Part shown: in pieces, positions 21,746 through 31,892 of the stretch | Position numbering within the stretch: position 1 is the stretch's first letter | Layout: the number at the start of each line of letters is the position of its first letter | Assembly: GCA_963575745.1 (NCBI GenBank) | Contig: CAUYUJ010015016.1 | Location: 718,244 to 782,243, forward strand | Direction: 5' to 3' | Length of the DNA stretch: 64,000 nucleotides | Source of the DNA: Prorocentrum cordatum | Lineage: Eukaryota; Sar; Dinophyceae; Prorocentrales; Prorocentraceae | Notes under the pieces: generated by a model | What the model saw: the letters and a program-made list of their open reading frames with translations, nothing else | The model's database searches: none | Told to the model about the DNA's origin: nothing | Made by a program: the position numbers and the translations under genes

Positions 21746-23400
21746 TTACGCGCGCGCGGTCGGGTCATCCGAAATCCGCTCGGCCACCATGCCGCCAGCG
21801 CGCGCGCCGCGGCGCCGAGGACGTGTGCTAGCTTAAGTGCTGCCAAGGCTCGTCAGAAACGCTGCCGACAGGAGGGCCATCATCAAATGGTTCTCAAGGG
21901 TTGTCATGGCGCGTCAAGGATTATCAAGGGCTGTCAAGGGTTGTCAAGGCGCCGTCAGTGAGAAAAATCAAGAATGAAACATGAGACAACAATTCAAGAC
22001 AATCAGAAAAACGAATCACGCAAAAACCAGCGTCATGAAACAAAAAATCACGACCCGAGGAGGTCTGGGAACGGCCTTCCGCCTCTTTCCTGCCGCGCTC
22101 AGCGTCAACCAGAGACGTCCGAGCTGCCTCTGATGCGGCCTGCTGGCTAAATCGAGCCCGCTGCGAGATCTGGAGTTGGTTTTCCTGTCCATTCTGCATC
22201 TGCCAAATAGCTCACCCTTCTGCCGTTGATGCGCCTGCGCATGCACGGTCAACTGCTCTCGCGGTATATGTCCATGGCCGTGCTCTTCTCAGCCCCATCC
22301 ATATCGACGCAGTCCGAGCAGAGCCAGCCGCGGCTGCAACGCGGGCACACGCGCGCGAACAATATATACGCGCGCAGGGCGATGGCGCGGGCCGTTAATG
22401 CTGATCGTTTTTTTTTCTAGGCGTCGGCCATCGGCCGCGGGGGGGGAATTTGGTCCTCGGGCCCAGCGGCTTGCCTTGATCGACAAAAAAACGACGACGA
22501 TCCCTGAGAGCCCTGACCGCTCCCGGACCCGCGCGGAACCTGGGCGTCAGCGGCGAGCGTGAAATCGGACGCCTACGCGTTCACGCGTGGCGACGCTGCT
22601 CCATCGGTCGCCCCTTCTTGCGTCGCGGGGCACGCATATTCATCGAGCAAACTTCCAGCTCAACTGGAATGCTGCATTGATGAATCCTGGCCCGTGCTGA
22701 CATCGCCCGGCACCTTCGGGCGTTTCGCCGCTGGGGCCCCCCTGGCGCTGTCTCTCACATGTTATGTCTGAGACGCTCCGATGCCCCCCCCCCCGACCGA
22801 CGAGAACCCCGAACTGATGCCATCGTCGTCAATGATGGCTGGAAGATCACAGTTCAAGTGATCACCTCGATCCACTGTTTGAACTAACGATAAAACACTT
22901 TCTTGTCCTGGAACAAGAGGTTCATCGATGAGATATATCACCCGGACATTGGGGGGATTGGCTCGCCATGCCAAATGCAACGTTGCTGGAGAGATCCTCT
23001 GCCATCGCGGATTGCGCCGCCGAGCTGGAATCCCACTTCACGGCCACTTGCGCATCAGATGCAACCATTGCGATTCCGGCTGGTAACCAGTTAGCTGGGC
23101 TAGCTGGTCCGAAGCGCCCATCGTTTTCGGCTGAGTACAAGTTATTTGCCAGAGGAACACGATACCCAGGACATGCGGGGTGCAACGGTGACGCTGGCTC
23201 GGTCTCATCACTGCCCAATGTGGGTCGCATCGCCATGCCTTCAACTATCCGATAAGATGGTGAACGCTCGGGCGTGGGAGGGTAAGAGGAGGGGCGATCC
23301 AAGCTCTTCCTTTTGCGCTAGCGCGGAGGTCGGCCCGCGGTGCCGACCCAAACTCCTGGGCACCAAGACTGCGCCTTGAACCAAAACCAGCCGCAACGCA
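21746..23400. other. Mostly unique sequence, no gene recognised
   Basis: A short tandem block of GGTTGTCA/GGCGTCAAGGATTGTCAAGG units lies at 21895-21958. ORFs at 21924-22252, 22559-22771 and 22922-23302 (both strands) have no domain signature or frame support, so I leave them uncalled. Confidence 0.45.
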
Positions 23401-23780
23401 ATATCGCGCTACAGCAAAAAGATGCGGGGGCGGATTCTAGGAGCTCCATATTCCTGTGAAGAAATCCTGAAGAATTTCCGCCTTGGAATGCTAGGAATTG
23501 CCAGATTCCTGGGAGCATCCTAAGAAGTCCTCTGAAGTTTTCGGAAGTTTTCGGAACCCGAGGAATGCATTGGGATCCTGAGAGTTCCCAGATTGCTGTG
23601 GGGGTATTTCAAGAAATCCGAGGCACTCCTCCTCGGAGGTCTCACGAAGTCCTGGGATGGAATCCGATGGAATCCTTGGAATTCCACTGGGTCCTAGGCA
23701 TTCCGCACTCCTGTAAAGTAGTTGTGGGAATTCCTATTCCTGAGACGAAATCCTTGAGAATCCATCGGGGTTGCGCTAGG
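23401..23780. repeat. Degenerate AATTCCT/GGAATCC-type repeat
   Basis: Loosely repeated short words (TTCCTG, GGAATCC, AAGTCCT, GAAGTTTTCGG in tandem at 23533-23555). Period is irregular. No coding support. Confidence 0.5.
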
Positions 23781-24059
23781 CGCAGTAGGCGGTGACGTTT
23801 GGGTAGTATGGGCGGTGCGCGTGCGGAAACCTCTTTTTCTTTTTTTGAAACACTGGAAGCCGATTCCCAAAGATGCTAGATTAGCGATCCCAGTGCATGT
23901 CCCGTCAGGTCGCCATAGGACGGCCCAAAACTCTCCAACTCGTTCCCAGTGGCCCAAGAGGGCCCCAAGACGGCCCGAGTTGCTCCAAGACAGACCATGG
24001 AGCACCCAAGACGGCTCCAAGAAGGTGCCCAGACGGGCGACCCGAACGGACATTTCTTC

Positions 24060-24247
24060 GTCCTCCTACTGCTCCCCTCCTCCTCCTCCTCCTCCTCCTC
24101 CTCCTCCTCTTCCTTCTCCTCCTCCTCTTCCTCCTCCTCCTCACCCTCCTCCTCCTCCTCCTCCTCCTCCGCCTCTTCCTCCTCCTCCACCTCTTCCTGC
24201 TCCTCCTCCTCCTCCTCCTCCTCTTCCTCCTCCACCTCCTCGTCATC
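24060..24247. repeat. (CCT/CTC)n tract
   Basis: A near-continuous C/T-rich trinucleotide tract. Glu-rich and Ser-rich ORFs on the two strands derive from it. Confidence 0.93.
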
Positions 24248-24339
24248 GCCGTCATCTTTAGGGTCGGCAGCACCGGCCGCAAGGTCTTCACAATCTTGGG
24301 TCATGATTTGGGGGCTGCGAGCACGTTGTATTGTTTTTG

Positions 24340-24425
24340 TTGACAAGAGGCCCCTAAAGGGCCCCCCAAAAGGCTTCCAAGAGGGCCCCATACTGCCCCC
24401 AATAGGCCCCCGAGAAAGCTCCGAG
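24340..24425. repeat. CCAAGAGGCCC-type repeat patch
   Basis: Units such as CAAGAGGCCCC, CAAAAGGCTTCCAAGAGGGC and CCAATAGGCCCC match the family at 1-136 and 28.6-29.04 kb. Confidence 0.6.
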
Positions 24426-24519
24426 GGGACCCCTGAGAAGCATCCCTGAGAACTCTGACCCACAACCCACGCACGGTAGCGGGATGGGCCGAAGGTCCCT
24501 GGGTGCTATGTTAGTTGTT

Positions 24520-24790
24520 GCAGTTGCATCAGTAGTAGAACAACTATATCGTGTGATAATATGCTATGATATACTGTGCAATGCTTCGCTCTGTCATATT
24601 ATGATTTGTTATGGCATGGCATGGCATGGTATGTGATGCTGTGCTATTTTGCGAACTGCAATGTGACGGTATGTGATACTATGATGTGGTATGCCATGCT
24701 GCATGTGTTAGATTGTGAACTGTTCTTTGTGTTATACAGGGTATACAATATCATGGTATGTTCGGAGACGTCATACTAGGTTTGATGCTA
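24520..24790. repeat. AT-rich ATGG/TATGC degenerate repeat
   Basis: Short words TATGC, ATGGC, ATGGT and GTGATGC repeat irregularly (GGCATGGCATGGCATGGTATG at 24612-24632 is the clearest). It is markedly AT-richer than the flanks. No gene. Confidence 0.7.
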
Positions 24791-24914
24791 TGTGTACGTT
24801 GTTCCTGTCCATTGATGCCGTTTTTTGCATGCCTATTTGATCATGCGTCGTGACGCCTGGGCGGCGTGATGCCGTGACGGCCCCTCCTCGGGGCTATTTG
24901 GTATGCAAATTGTC

Positions 24915-25066
24915 ATCTTTCGTCGAGGACGCGGGGCGGGATATTCATACTCCCAGGATCCGATGGGGTCTGGCGACCGCGGCATGGTGCCGCCATTCGT
25001 CGAGGACGCCGTGCGGGATAGTCAAGGAACCCGGAGATCCTGTGGGGTCTGGCGACCGCGGTATGC
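24915..25066. repeat. About 77-bp direct repeat, two copies
   Basis: TCGTCGAGGACGC, then GCGGGATA, then GATCC, then GGGGTCTGGCGACCGCGG occur in the same order at about 24920-24985 and 24997-25064. The middle is diverged and the ends are well conserved. Confidence 0.75.
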
Positions 25067-25363
25067 AGGGCGGGCAGACGGGAGTTCTTCTTGTAAAACC
25101 TAACAACAGCAACCTCTTAGACAAGAAGAAACTAAACAACCGTAACAACAACAGCAGAAATTCACGTCGATGGGGATGCCCCGCTTCTCCCGCGCAGGTC
25201 CTCATGCTTGACGTTGGCGACCTCAGTGAAGACGGCCTCCGCGCACTCCGCGACGAAGGACCACGGGTGCGGCGGAGGGACGGGGAGCCGCCGGCCCGCC
25301 ATCTCTGGGGAGGCAGCTGGCAAACGAGGTGTTGGTCGGACTGGTGTCGTCGAGGGCTTAAGG

Positions 25364-25500
25364 TTAAGTCGGGCGTGTCCTCCTACAGGCGGGTTCTGGA
25401 CGAAAAATTAAGAATACTCCCAAAATGCTCAAACATAGCCCAAAAATGCTAGAAAAATCGTCCCCAGACTATTGTTTGACTATTTTTCAAGGATTCATGG
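25364..25500. repeat. MITE-like family, second copy with decayed right end
   Basis: It starts TTAAGTCGGGCGTGTCCTCC, shares TACAGG...TTCTGGACGAAAAAT and AAATCGTCCCCAGACTATT with the element at 17683-17844, then loses similarity after TGACTATTTTTCAAGGA. The right inverted terminus is not recognisable. Confidence 0.7.
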
Positions 25501-27190
25501 TGTCCCTCGACCTGCCCTGGAGCTTCCATCCACGATTCATCCGCATTTACCAGGATATCTCTGAGCTTACATCGGCGCATGTGGGTTTACCTCGATCAGC
25601 CTGGCGAGCGTTTTCCTATTCAGCGTTTTGACATTAGGCGGAAGGGGAGAGGGGGTCTGGCTCCGGACCTCTGTTCAGTGCGACATTTTGCAGCAGTGCG
25701 TCCTATGGGGGGAGACCCCACATGCTCGAAACAGGCGCCAAAAGCAGCCAAGATCTACTCCACGGGGGGAGGGGGAGGGGGGGTGCGAGGGCCCGAGCCG
25801 ATCGGCAAAACAACGAATAAGGAAACGATCACCAGTGGAGCTGCTCCGACATCTCTCCACGAGCCGACGGGCTACAGGTCGTCGGGCCCTCAGGGGATGC
25901 TGCGTGAGCAGAGGGGTGCCGGCGGCGGGTCGGGCTGCCACGCCGTGGCAGGGCCCAGGTCGGGAAAACCAAGGGAGGCGACCCCGCGGCGCGGGCGCCG
26001 CCCCACGGGCGCGCCCGGGGGGGAGGGGGAGGCGGGCCTCCTTGGGGGGGTCGGCGGCGGGGCCGTGTCATCGCAGCAGAGGTGCGCTCCACCTTCTCCC
26101 AGGCGGCGGCGGGCCCGACATGTCGGTCCGCGTCCCTCTTGGGCCAATATTGGGGCCCTCTGGGGCTATCCTGGGCCGCCCTGGGGCCTCCTGAGGCGGT
26201 GGTCCTCAAGCTTCACCTGGCCGTGTTCAGCTGCTGCCTCTCGGAGCGGTGCGGTGATGACCCCAGGTCCCCCCTCCCCGACGAGGGCACGAGGGGGGAG
26301 GCAAAAACAAAATCTATGACACGCCGCCGTCGGGGACCCATCAGCATGTTACTGTTGAGGACACGCCAGGTCCGAGGACAAACACGGACGGGTAACACAG
26401 GAACGTGCTCCCCAACGGCGGCGGGCCGTTGCCGATACTATTTTCCCCCACTGAGGGATGGGGAAGGGGAGAGCATCTTCACGTCTGCAGCCCTCTGGGG
26501 TGGGGTCTCCGCTTGATGTCCTCTCCCTAGCACCTCCCCTCCCTCCTCCTCCTCCTCCTCCCGAGGCGCACGCCGTCCCCCCCTCCTTCCTTCCTTCCTC
26601 TCCCCCCTCCCCCTCGTCCTCCCCACCAAGGTGCTCCCTCTGTGGCCTCGTTTGGATCTCACGGATGTGGAATTCATTGAGCCTGATAGCAGAAGTAATG
26701 AGGCTAAAGGGCCCTGGCACGATGGGGTCTGGACCTCTCTTTTTGGCAGTGCACGTCTCATTTGCGAGGTACAAGGGGAGAGAGCTGTCCTCTCCCTGGT
26801 GTCTGCAAGCTACCTCCCCGTTTCAATCCGAAGATGCTGGCAACGAGCAGGCATCGATGTGCGCTTGTATATCGCACCGATGGTTATTTACTTTGTGCTT
26901 GTCTGCGGTGCCACCATTACAGCCTTGGCGGCCGTGTAGTGCACCTCTCGAAGCCGTGCTCCCTCATATCCGAAGGAACTGGGCACACAAACGGAACGTA
27001 TGCTGTGCTGTCGTCACCCCCAGGAAAGGAAACGTGCTCGGAATGTCCAGTTCCTCCCCTCTCCTTGGACGGTTTGTAGTGTGGTCCCTCCAGTGCAAGC
27101 CCTGGGTGGCTCTTGTCAGGGTGAGCAACATCTGGGCTCGGAGTGATCCAGGATGAATATGAATTTCGTGCTGTTGTGGCGGCGCGCACA
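25501..27190. other. Unique GC-rich sequence, no gene recognised
   Basis: Contains G runs near 25762-25785 and a C/T-rich patch at 26535-26625. ORFs on both strands are proline-, glycine- or arginine-rich and lack recognisable domains. Confidence 0.45.
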
Positions 27191-27193
27191 AAG

Positions 27194-27295
27194 GGGCAGG
27201 GGGAGGGGGGATGGCTTCTTAGAAGGAGGCTGCTTCTCACCGCGCCTTCGAAGCAGCAGCCTCCTTCTAAGAAGCCTTCTCTCCTCCCCCTGCCC
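27194..27295. repeat. Long inverted repeat (hairpin)
   Basis: The left arm 27194-27235 (GGGCAGGGGGAGG then GGCTTCTTAGAAGGAGGCTG) pairs with the right arm 27253-27295 (CAGCCTCCTTCTAAGAAGCC then CCTCCCCCTGCCC). There are about four mismatches or indels in roughly 42 bp and a loop of about 17 bp. Confidence 0.9.
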
Positions 27296-27329
27296 GGGGG
27301 GGAGAGCATACTCTGCTTCAGAAAAGAAA

Positions 27330-27600
27330 ATGTACGTGGTGCAAGCTACCGGGAGCGCCCAGGAGGCGCCCACGGGCGGGCACCAAGCGAAATCTCGGCA
27401 TCGCGGGGCGCTCACGATGCCGCCACGGGCGGTCAGCAGGCGAAACCTCGGCATACCCCTCCAGCGCGGGGCGCGCCCACAGGCGGGCACCAGGCGAAAT
27501 CGAGGCATAACCCGCAAGCGCGGGGCGCCCATGAGGCGCCCACGGTCGCCTACGAGCGGGCACCAGCCGAAAACCTGGAATACCCACCAAATCAAAGAAG
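27330..27600. repeat. GCGGGCACCAGGCGAAA minisatellite
   Basis: Four or five diverged units of about 50-70 bp built on GGCGCCCACGGGCGGGCACC, then AGGCGAAATCTCGGCAT and GCGGGGCGC, with clear members near 27370, 27427, 27480 and 27555. Confidence 0.75.
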
Positions 27601-28373
27601 AAACCTAGCAAAAAAAACGCCCTAACTGCAAGCACTGTTTGGGGAATTCTTCCTCCTCCTCCTCCTCCTCCTCGTTCATCCTCCTTCCTCCTCCTCCATT
27701 CCTGCTCCTCATAAATAACTTTTCCATGTCGCACCCAGAAGCCAGTTTTTAGGGCGGGCCGGGCGTTCCGCCAGAGACTTCCTCACCACTTATGACCCTG
27801 AAGCTTAAACCATGGCAACAGCTTCACAGATGGAGGGCGGGTCGTTTTCAAAATGTGGCTCTCGCCTTAGCGCCGCGCACATTTGTTATACAAATTCCAG
27901 ACGTTTCGCGTAACCCCACCAGGTCCGCAGCCTGGCTCAAGCCGTCTGGTGGGCCTGCCTCCCTCGGGGCAATCTCCCACCACTCAAGGGGGCGCCCGGA
28001 CGCTTTCCTTCCCTCCGGTCCATTTCCGCTCTCCCCCGGATAGGCACCGCTGCGATGGCGGACCCGCGCCAGGATGCGCTCGGGGATGAGGATCCAACAG
28101 TACGCGGCATGGGAGACTGCGTACTGGCTCCAATGGAGACATCTCCCCCGCAGAGTGTGCGACCACCGCCGACACGCGAGGATGGGCCAGCACCGAGATC
28201 AACACCGCCCTTGGGGCGCGAGGAGGAAGGAAATCCCACCAGCCCTTTAGGGCGTAGGTGGTCTAGAGAGTTTCCTCTGCCAACCCCCCTTCTTTCCCTT
28301 CGGGGAGGGGTTTACCCCTCCCCTTACCCCTCCCCACTGACCTGGACGGGGCGTTCCGCGACGCGTTGGGACG
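27601..28373. other. Spacer; possible short ORF at 28055-28441
   Basis: Holds a C/T-rich patch at 27650-27700. An ATG-initiated frame at 28055 (MADPRQDALGDEDPTVRG) is acidic and proline-rich like the start of the giant element's ORF1 at 29530, but no alignment can be claimed by eye. It runs into the 310-bp repeat. Confidence 0.35.
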
Positions 28374-28993
28374 CCCAAGATGGCTCAAGACAGCTCCAAG
28401 AGCGAAAAGGCGAGAAAGCACAAAACATTGATTTTACCTAGGTTTTGGAAGGATTTTGGCCTCTTGGGGGAGCCCAAGAGGCGATCCGAGGCACTCTAGA
28501 GGGGCGAGGCTAATTGGGGACCCCCTCTTCTTTGATCGATCTCCTCCAAGATGGCCCCAAGAGCGCCCCGAAGGCTCCCAAGAGCGCCCCAAGAGCGCCC
28601 CAAGAGTGCCCCAAGAGGCCCCAAGAGGCGCCCAAGAAGCCTCCAAAAGGCTCCCAAGAGACCCCCAAGAGGCCCAAGAGGCTCCCAAGACGGCCCAAGA
28701 CGGCTCCAAGAGCGAAAAGGCGAGAAAGCACAAAACATTGATTTTACCTAGGTTTTGGAAGGATTTTGGCATCTTGGGGGAGCCCAAGAGGCGACTCGAG
28801 GCACTCTAGAGGGGCAAGGCTAATAAGCAACCCCCCCTTTTTTGATAGATCTCATCCAAGATGGCCCCAAGAGCGCCTCGAAGGCTCCCAAGAGCGCCCC
28901 AAGAGCGCCCCAAGAGGGCCCCAAGAAGCCTCCAAGAGGCCCCCAAGAGACCCCCAAGAGGCCACAAGAGGCTCCCCGAGATACGCAAGAGGC
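28374..28993. repeat. 310-bp tandem duplication
   Basis: The landmark AGCGAAAAGGCGAGAAAGCA is at 28401 and 28711, exactly 310 bp apart. The following text, including AACATTGATTTTACCTAGG and GAGGCACTCTAGAGGGGC, repeats with a few percent divergence. Each unit has a conserved core and a variable CCAAGAGCGCC/CCAAGAGGCCC-type tail. Confidence 0.92.
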
Positions 28994-29040
28994 CCCCGGG
29001 ACCGCCAAGAGGCCCCAAAGACGGCCCAAGAGGCCCCCAA

Positions 29041-29275
29041 GCTCGCCATTGTCCTCCTCCTCCTCTTTTTCTTCCTCCTCCCTCCTCCCCCTCCCCCTCC
29101 TCCTCCTCCTCCTCCTCCTCCTTTTCCTTTTCCTCCTTCTCGTTCTCGTCCTCGCAGTCCTCCATCTCCTCCTCCTTATCTTCCTCCTCCTCCTCCTCCT
29201 CCTGCTCCTCCTCCTGCTCCTCCTCCTGCTCCTCCTCTACCTCCTCCTACTCCGACGACGACGGCTCCTCCTACA
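29041..29275. repeat. (CCT/CTC)n tract
   Basis: A C/T-rich trinucleotide tract with CTGCTCCTC units at its right end. It lies just upstream of the giant retroelement. Confidence 0.9.
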
Positions 29276-29529
29276 TCCTCTCCCTCTTGGGGTATATGGC
29301 GGCTCACCCCGCCCTCTGTTCTTCTGCATGCTCCCCCGCTTCCCTCATAACCTCCACTCCCCTGGGACTCATTTCTGGACGGGCTGGTGGGGATACGCGA
29401 AGCGTCTAGAATTTATTGCCGCTGGGGGAGGGTCACGCCCCCGAGCTGAACCCTGAGCGCATTACCGTCCCGTCTTCCCCTCCCGTTTCCCCTCGCAACG
29501 GAACGGACGAGCCGCAGCGGGCGCGAGCA

Positions 29530-29754
29530 ATGGATGCTACTCGATCCGCGACGTTCGGAAATAGGGACGAGGACCAGGCTCGGGAGACAGCCCTTGAAGC
29601 TTCCCCAGCTGACGTAGCCTCATCCCCAGCCAGAGGGGATACGGACCCCCCACAGGATGGCGCAGGCCGAGACGTTCATGCTCCCCCTCCCACATCCTAT
29701 GATCCAACAGCTAACGTGGCTATCGGCCGCACCTCCTCCTCTCCTCCTCCCCCC
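29530..29754 (+). CDS. Giant element ORF1, N-terminal acidic segment
   Basis: It starts at an ATG at 29530 (MDATRSATFGNRDEDQARET). The sequence is acidic, proline-rich and probably disordered. The frame becomes unlikely after a six-C run at 29749-29754, where the next frame picks up acidic sequence of the same style (GDSADGGDRHEAEHVLDS). The start is chosen because it is the first ATG of this frame with protein-like composition; an earlier start is possible. No domain is recognised. Confidence 0.45.
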
Positions 29755-30802
29755 GAGGGGAGACAGTGCTGACGGGGGGGATAGACACGAGGCTGAACAC
29801 GTACTTGACAGCATAGCAGGTGCTGACCCGGGAGGGGACATGGACCCAGGAGAAAACGAGCAAGATGACAGGCTCCTATTCGAGGAGGAGCATGACTGGG
29901 GTGCCGATGATGAGAGCACCTCGGATTCTGACGCTTGGGGGCGGGGCCTGCCACGCGCCTGGTCCCGAGACGCAAGGACAAGGGTGCGAAGCCCTATTGG
30001 AGGGGAAGGGCACCGCGAGCACGAGGGGCGAAACCCCCAGTCTGGGCCCCCCCCTTCAGCGGGTAGGGAGTTGTCTCGTAATATCGACTCCCCCTCCCAA
30101 GCCCCCACGGTGATGGACCCCAGGAACACCATGAGGGGAGGCCCACTGGCAGCCCTCTTCTCGCGGCACGAGCCAAAGGGTGGGCCGTGGAGGATACGCA
30201 GAGTTCCCCCCCGTAGCCAGGCTATGAAAGAAGGATTGGTTGGGCTGATAAGACAGCGCTGGCTCAGACACCCCCCAGGAAGCGCCGACTCCCCAGCGGC
30301 AATGGGAGAGAGCCAGCCCGACAGGAGCCCAACAGGACGTGGAGGCTCAGGGACCCCCCGCACCGTGGCGACAGCCATGGCTCACCTAGACCTCACATGG
30401 CTGGTCTGGTCCATCACGGGCTCCGATCACGAAGCTAGGCTAGGTGGAATCGGGCCAGACCCGGTCCAGATACTCGCCTTCCGATATGCCAGTCTCGCAC
30501 AAGACCCAGACATCGGGGACGATATACACGAGGTTCACGAGCCTACGCAGGAGATCCTAGCGGCGGAAGCAGAGTATGACACTCTCTACCATGCCGCCCT
30601 CTACGTGGACATAGGAATGTGCGAACCTACGGATCAGATGTTCCTGCCAACCCTCCTAGGCATGTCCAGGTGGCGGCATGGCCCGGCGCCCGACGCAGCG
30701 GACAGTGGACCTACTGACACGAACTTAGAAAGAAAAGCCAGGATCTGCAAACACCTAGTCCACGAGCACCGCAGCAACTCCGTGCACTTTCCAGACCAGT
30801 GA
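29755..30802 (+). CDS. Giant element ORF1, segment 2
   Basis: About 350 codons. The first 100 residues are acidic and disordered (LLFEEEHDWGADDESTSDSD). From about residue 225 of the longer frame it becomes globular (AHLDLTWLVWSITGSDHEA; RYASLAQDPDIGDDIHEVHE; AEYDTLYHAALYVDIGMCEP). It ends at a TGA at 30802. Downstream coding sense continues in the next frame without any ATG, so this is a break in one ancestral ORF. No family recognised. Confidence 0.5.
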
Positions 30803-31892
30803 GGTCCGACGATGGGCCATCAGCAGAGGACACTGGGTTGATGCCGGTGCAGACGTCCTCGCAACACCGCAACAGGGCCTAAGCCGCGACGGATGGGCGA
30901 CACCAGCCATTCACAGCGCGGAGCCGCAGCCCCCTGGCATACTGGGACCCAGAGATTTTGAAGGTGACAACCCAACAGGACCATGGCCCGTCAACAGCAC
31001 CTCCCAAAAGATCTTGAGGGGGGACTTTTTCCAGCCCAAAGACAGATGTGGAAGCTGCGGATGCTGGCGCATGAGACAGGACGCGAGCATTTGCATCGTG
31101 TGTCACAGACTAGGTTCAGCATGGACCACGTGCACGGACAGCTCTCCCACCACCGAGCTGGAAGCCCCCAAACACCCTCTGGACCTACTGGGTACGAGAC
31201 TCACATTCCAGCTCGCCAGGGTGGGAGCTCGCTACGCCCCCATTGCCAGCCACATCGACAACGTGCGCCACCCAACAGAGGCCACCAATTTCTCCCCTTC
31301 TTGGCTGATAGCCAAGCTCCTCGCAGCCTGGTGCCACATGGCTGAGGCGGAGGTGGAGAACCTCGGGAGGCTGAACCAGCCGGAAGGACGGATGCCCATC
31401 CCACCAGGACCATGGGACGACCCAGCACTCTGGGCAGCGGCCGGCTCCCTGGCCAGACTCTGCTGTGCAACGATGGGATGGGCTATCGAGACGACGACGC
31501 ACCTACAGCATACTATACGACAACACCCCGTCGGTGGCCAGCTTCGTGATTGGGTTCCGAGGTGCCTCCTGCCCACCGCCAGCGTACCGGTGCAACCCCC
31601 GCCAGCGCACCCATACCCGCCACGAGGCTCACGGGACCCAAGGACTAGGTACCAACGCTGCTTCGAAGGCCTCCCAGTCGGGGACATGGAATGGCTCCGA
31701 AGGGAAATCGGGGGTACGTTCATCGACCAGGCACTCTCCGTCACCCCGGCAGACAGGGCATGGGCGACTGACCCAAGCCCTGAAGCGATTGAAGCAACGG
31801 AAGAGGCGTGCAGAGCCGTGGTGGCGGCCGCCATAGGCAGCGGGAGATTGGGTACAGCCTGCTACCTGGAACCCCGAGAGGGGAGGCGCTGA
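30803..31892 (+). CDS. Giant element ORF1, segment 3 with four-Cys zinc ribbon
   Basis: This frame is open across 30803-31892 with no stop, so it continues segment 2. A zinc ribbon of the form CxxC-x11-CxxC (CGSCGCWRMRQDASICIVC) lies at about 31046-31103. It could bind nucleic acid or protein. The remainder is globular and helical (FSPSWLIAKLLAAWCHMAEA; SLARLCCATMGWAIETTTHL). The coding sense leaves this frame near the CCCCGAGAGGGG sequence at 31872-31883. Confidence 0.55.

Noticed and set aside
22922-23302. Overlapping ORFs on both strands near 23 kb
   Set aside because: Neither strand shows a motif or consistent frame continuation; protein-like composition alone was judged insufficient.
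23876-24463. Glu-rich and Ser-rich ORFs around 24.1 kb (and similar at 18.9 and 29.1 kb)
   Set aside because: They derive from C/T-rich trinucleotide tracts read in different frames and strands.
27930-28392. Single GGCTCAAG words at 27935 and 28383 as spliced-leader relics
   Set aside because: An 8-mer is expected by chance about once per strand in this length, and there is no leader extension or adjacent gene.
28055-28441. Possible 5' end of a second copy of the giant element
   Set aside because: Only the acidic and proline-rich style resembles ORF1 of the giant element; no alignable stretch was seen by eye.
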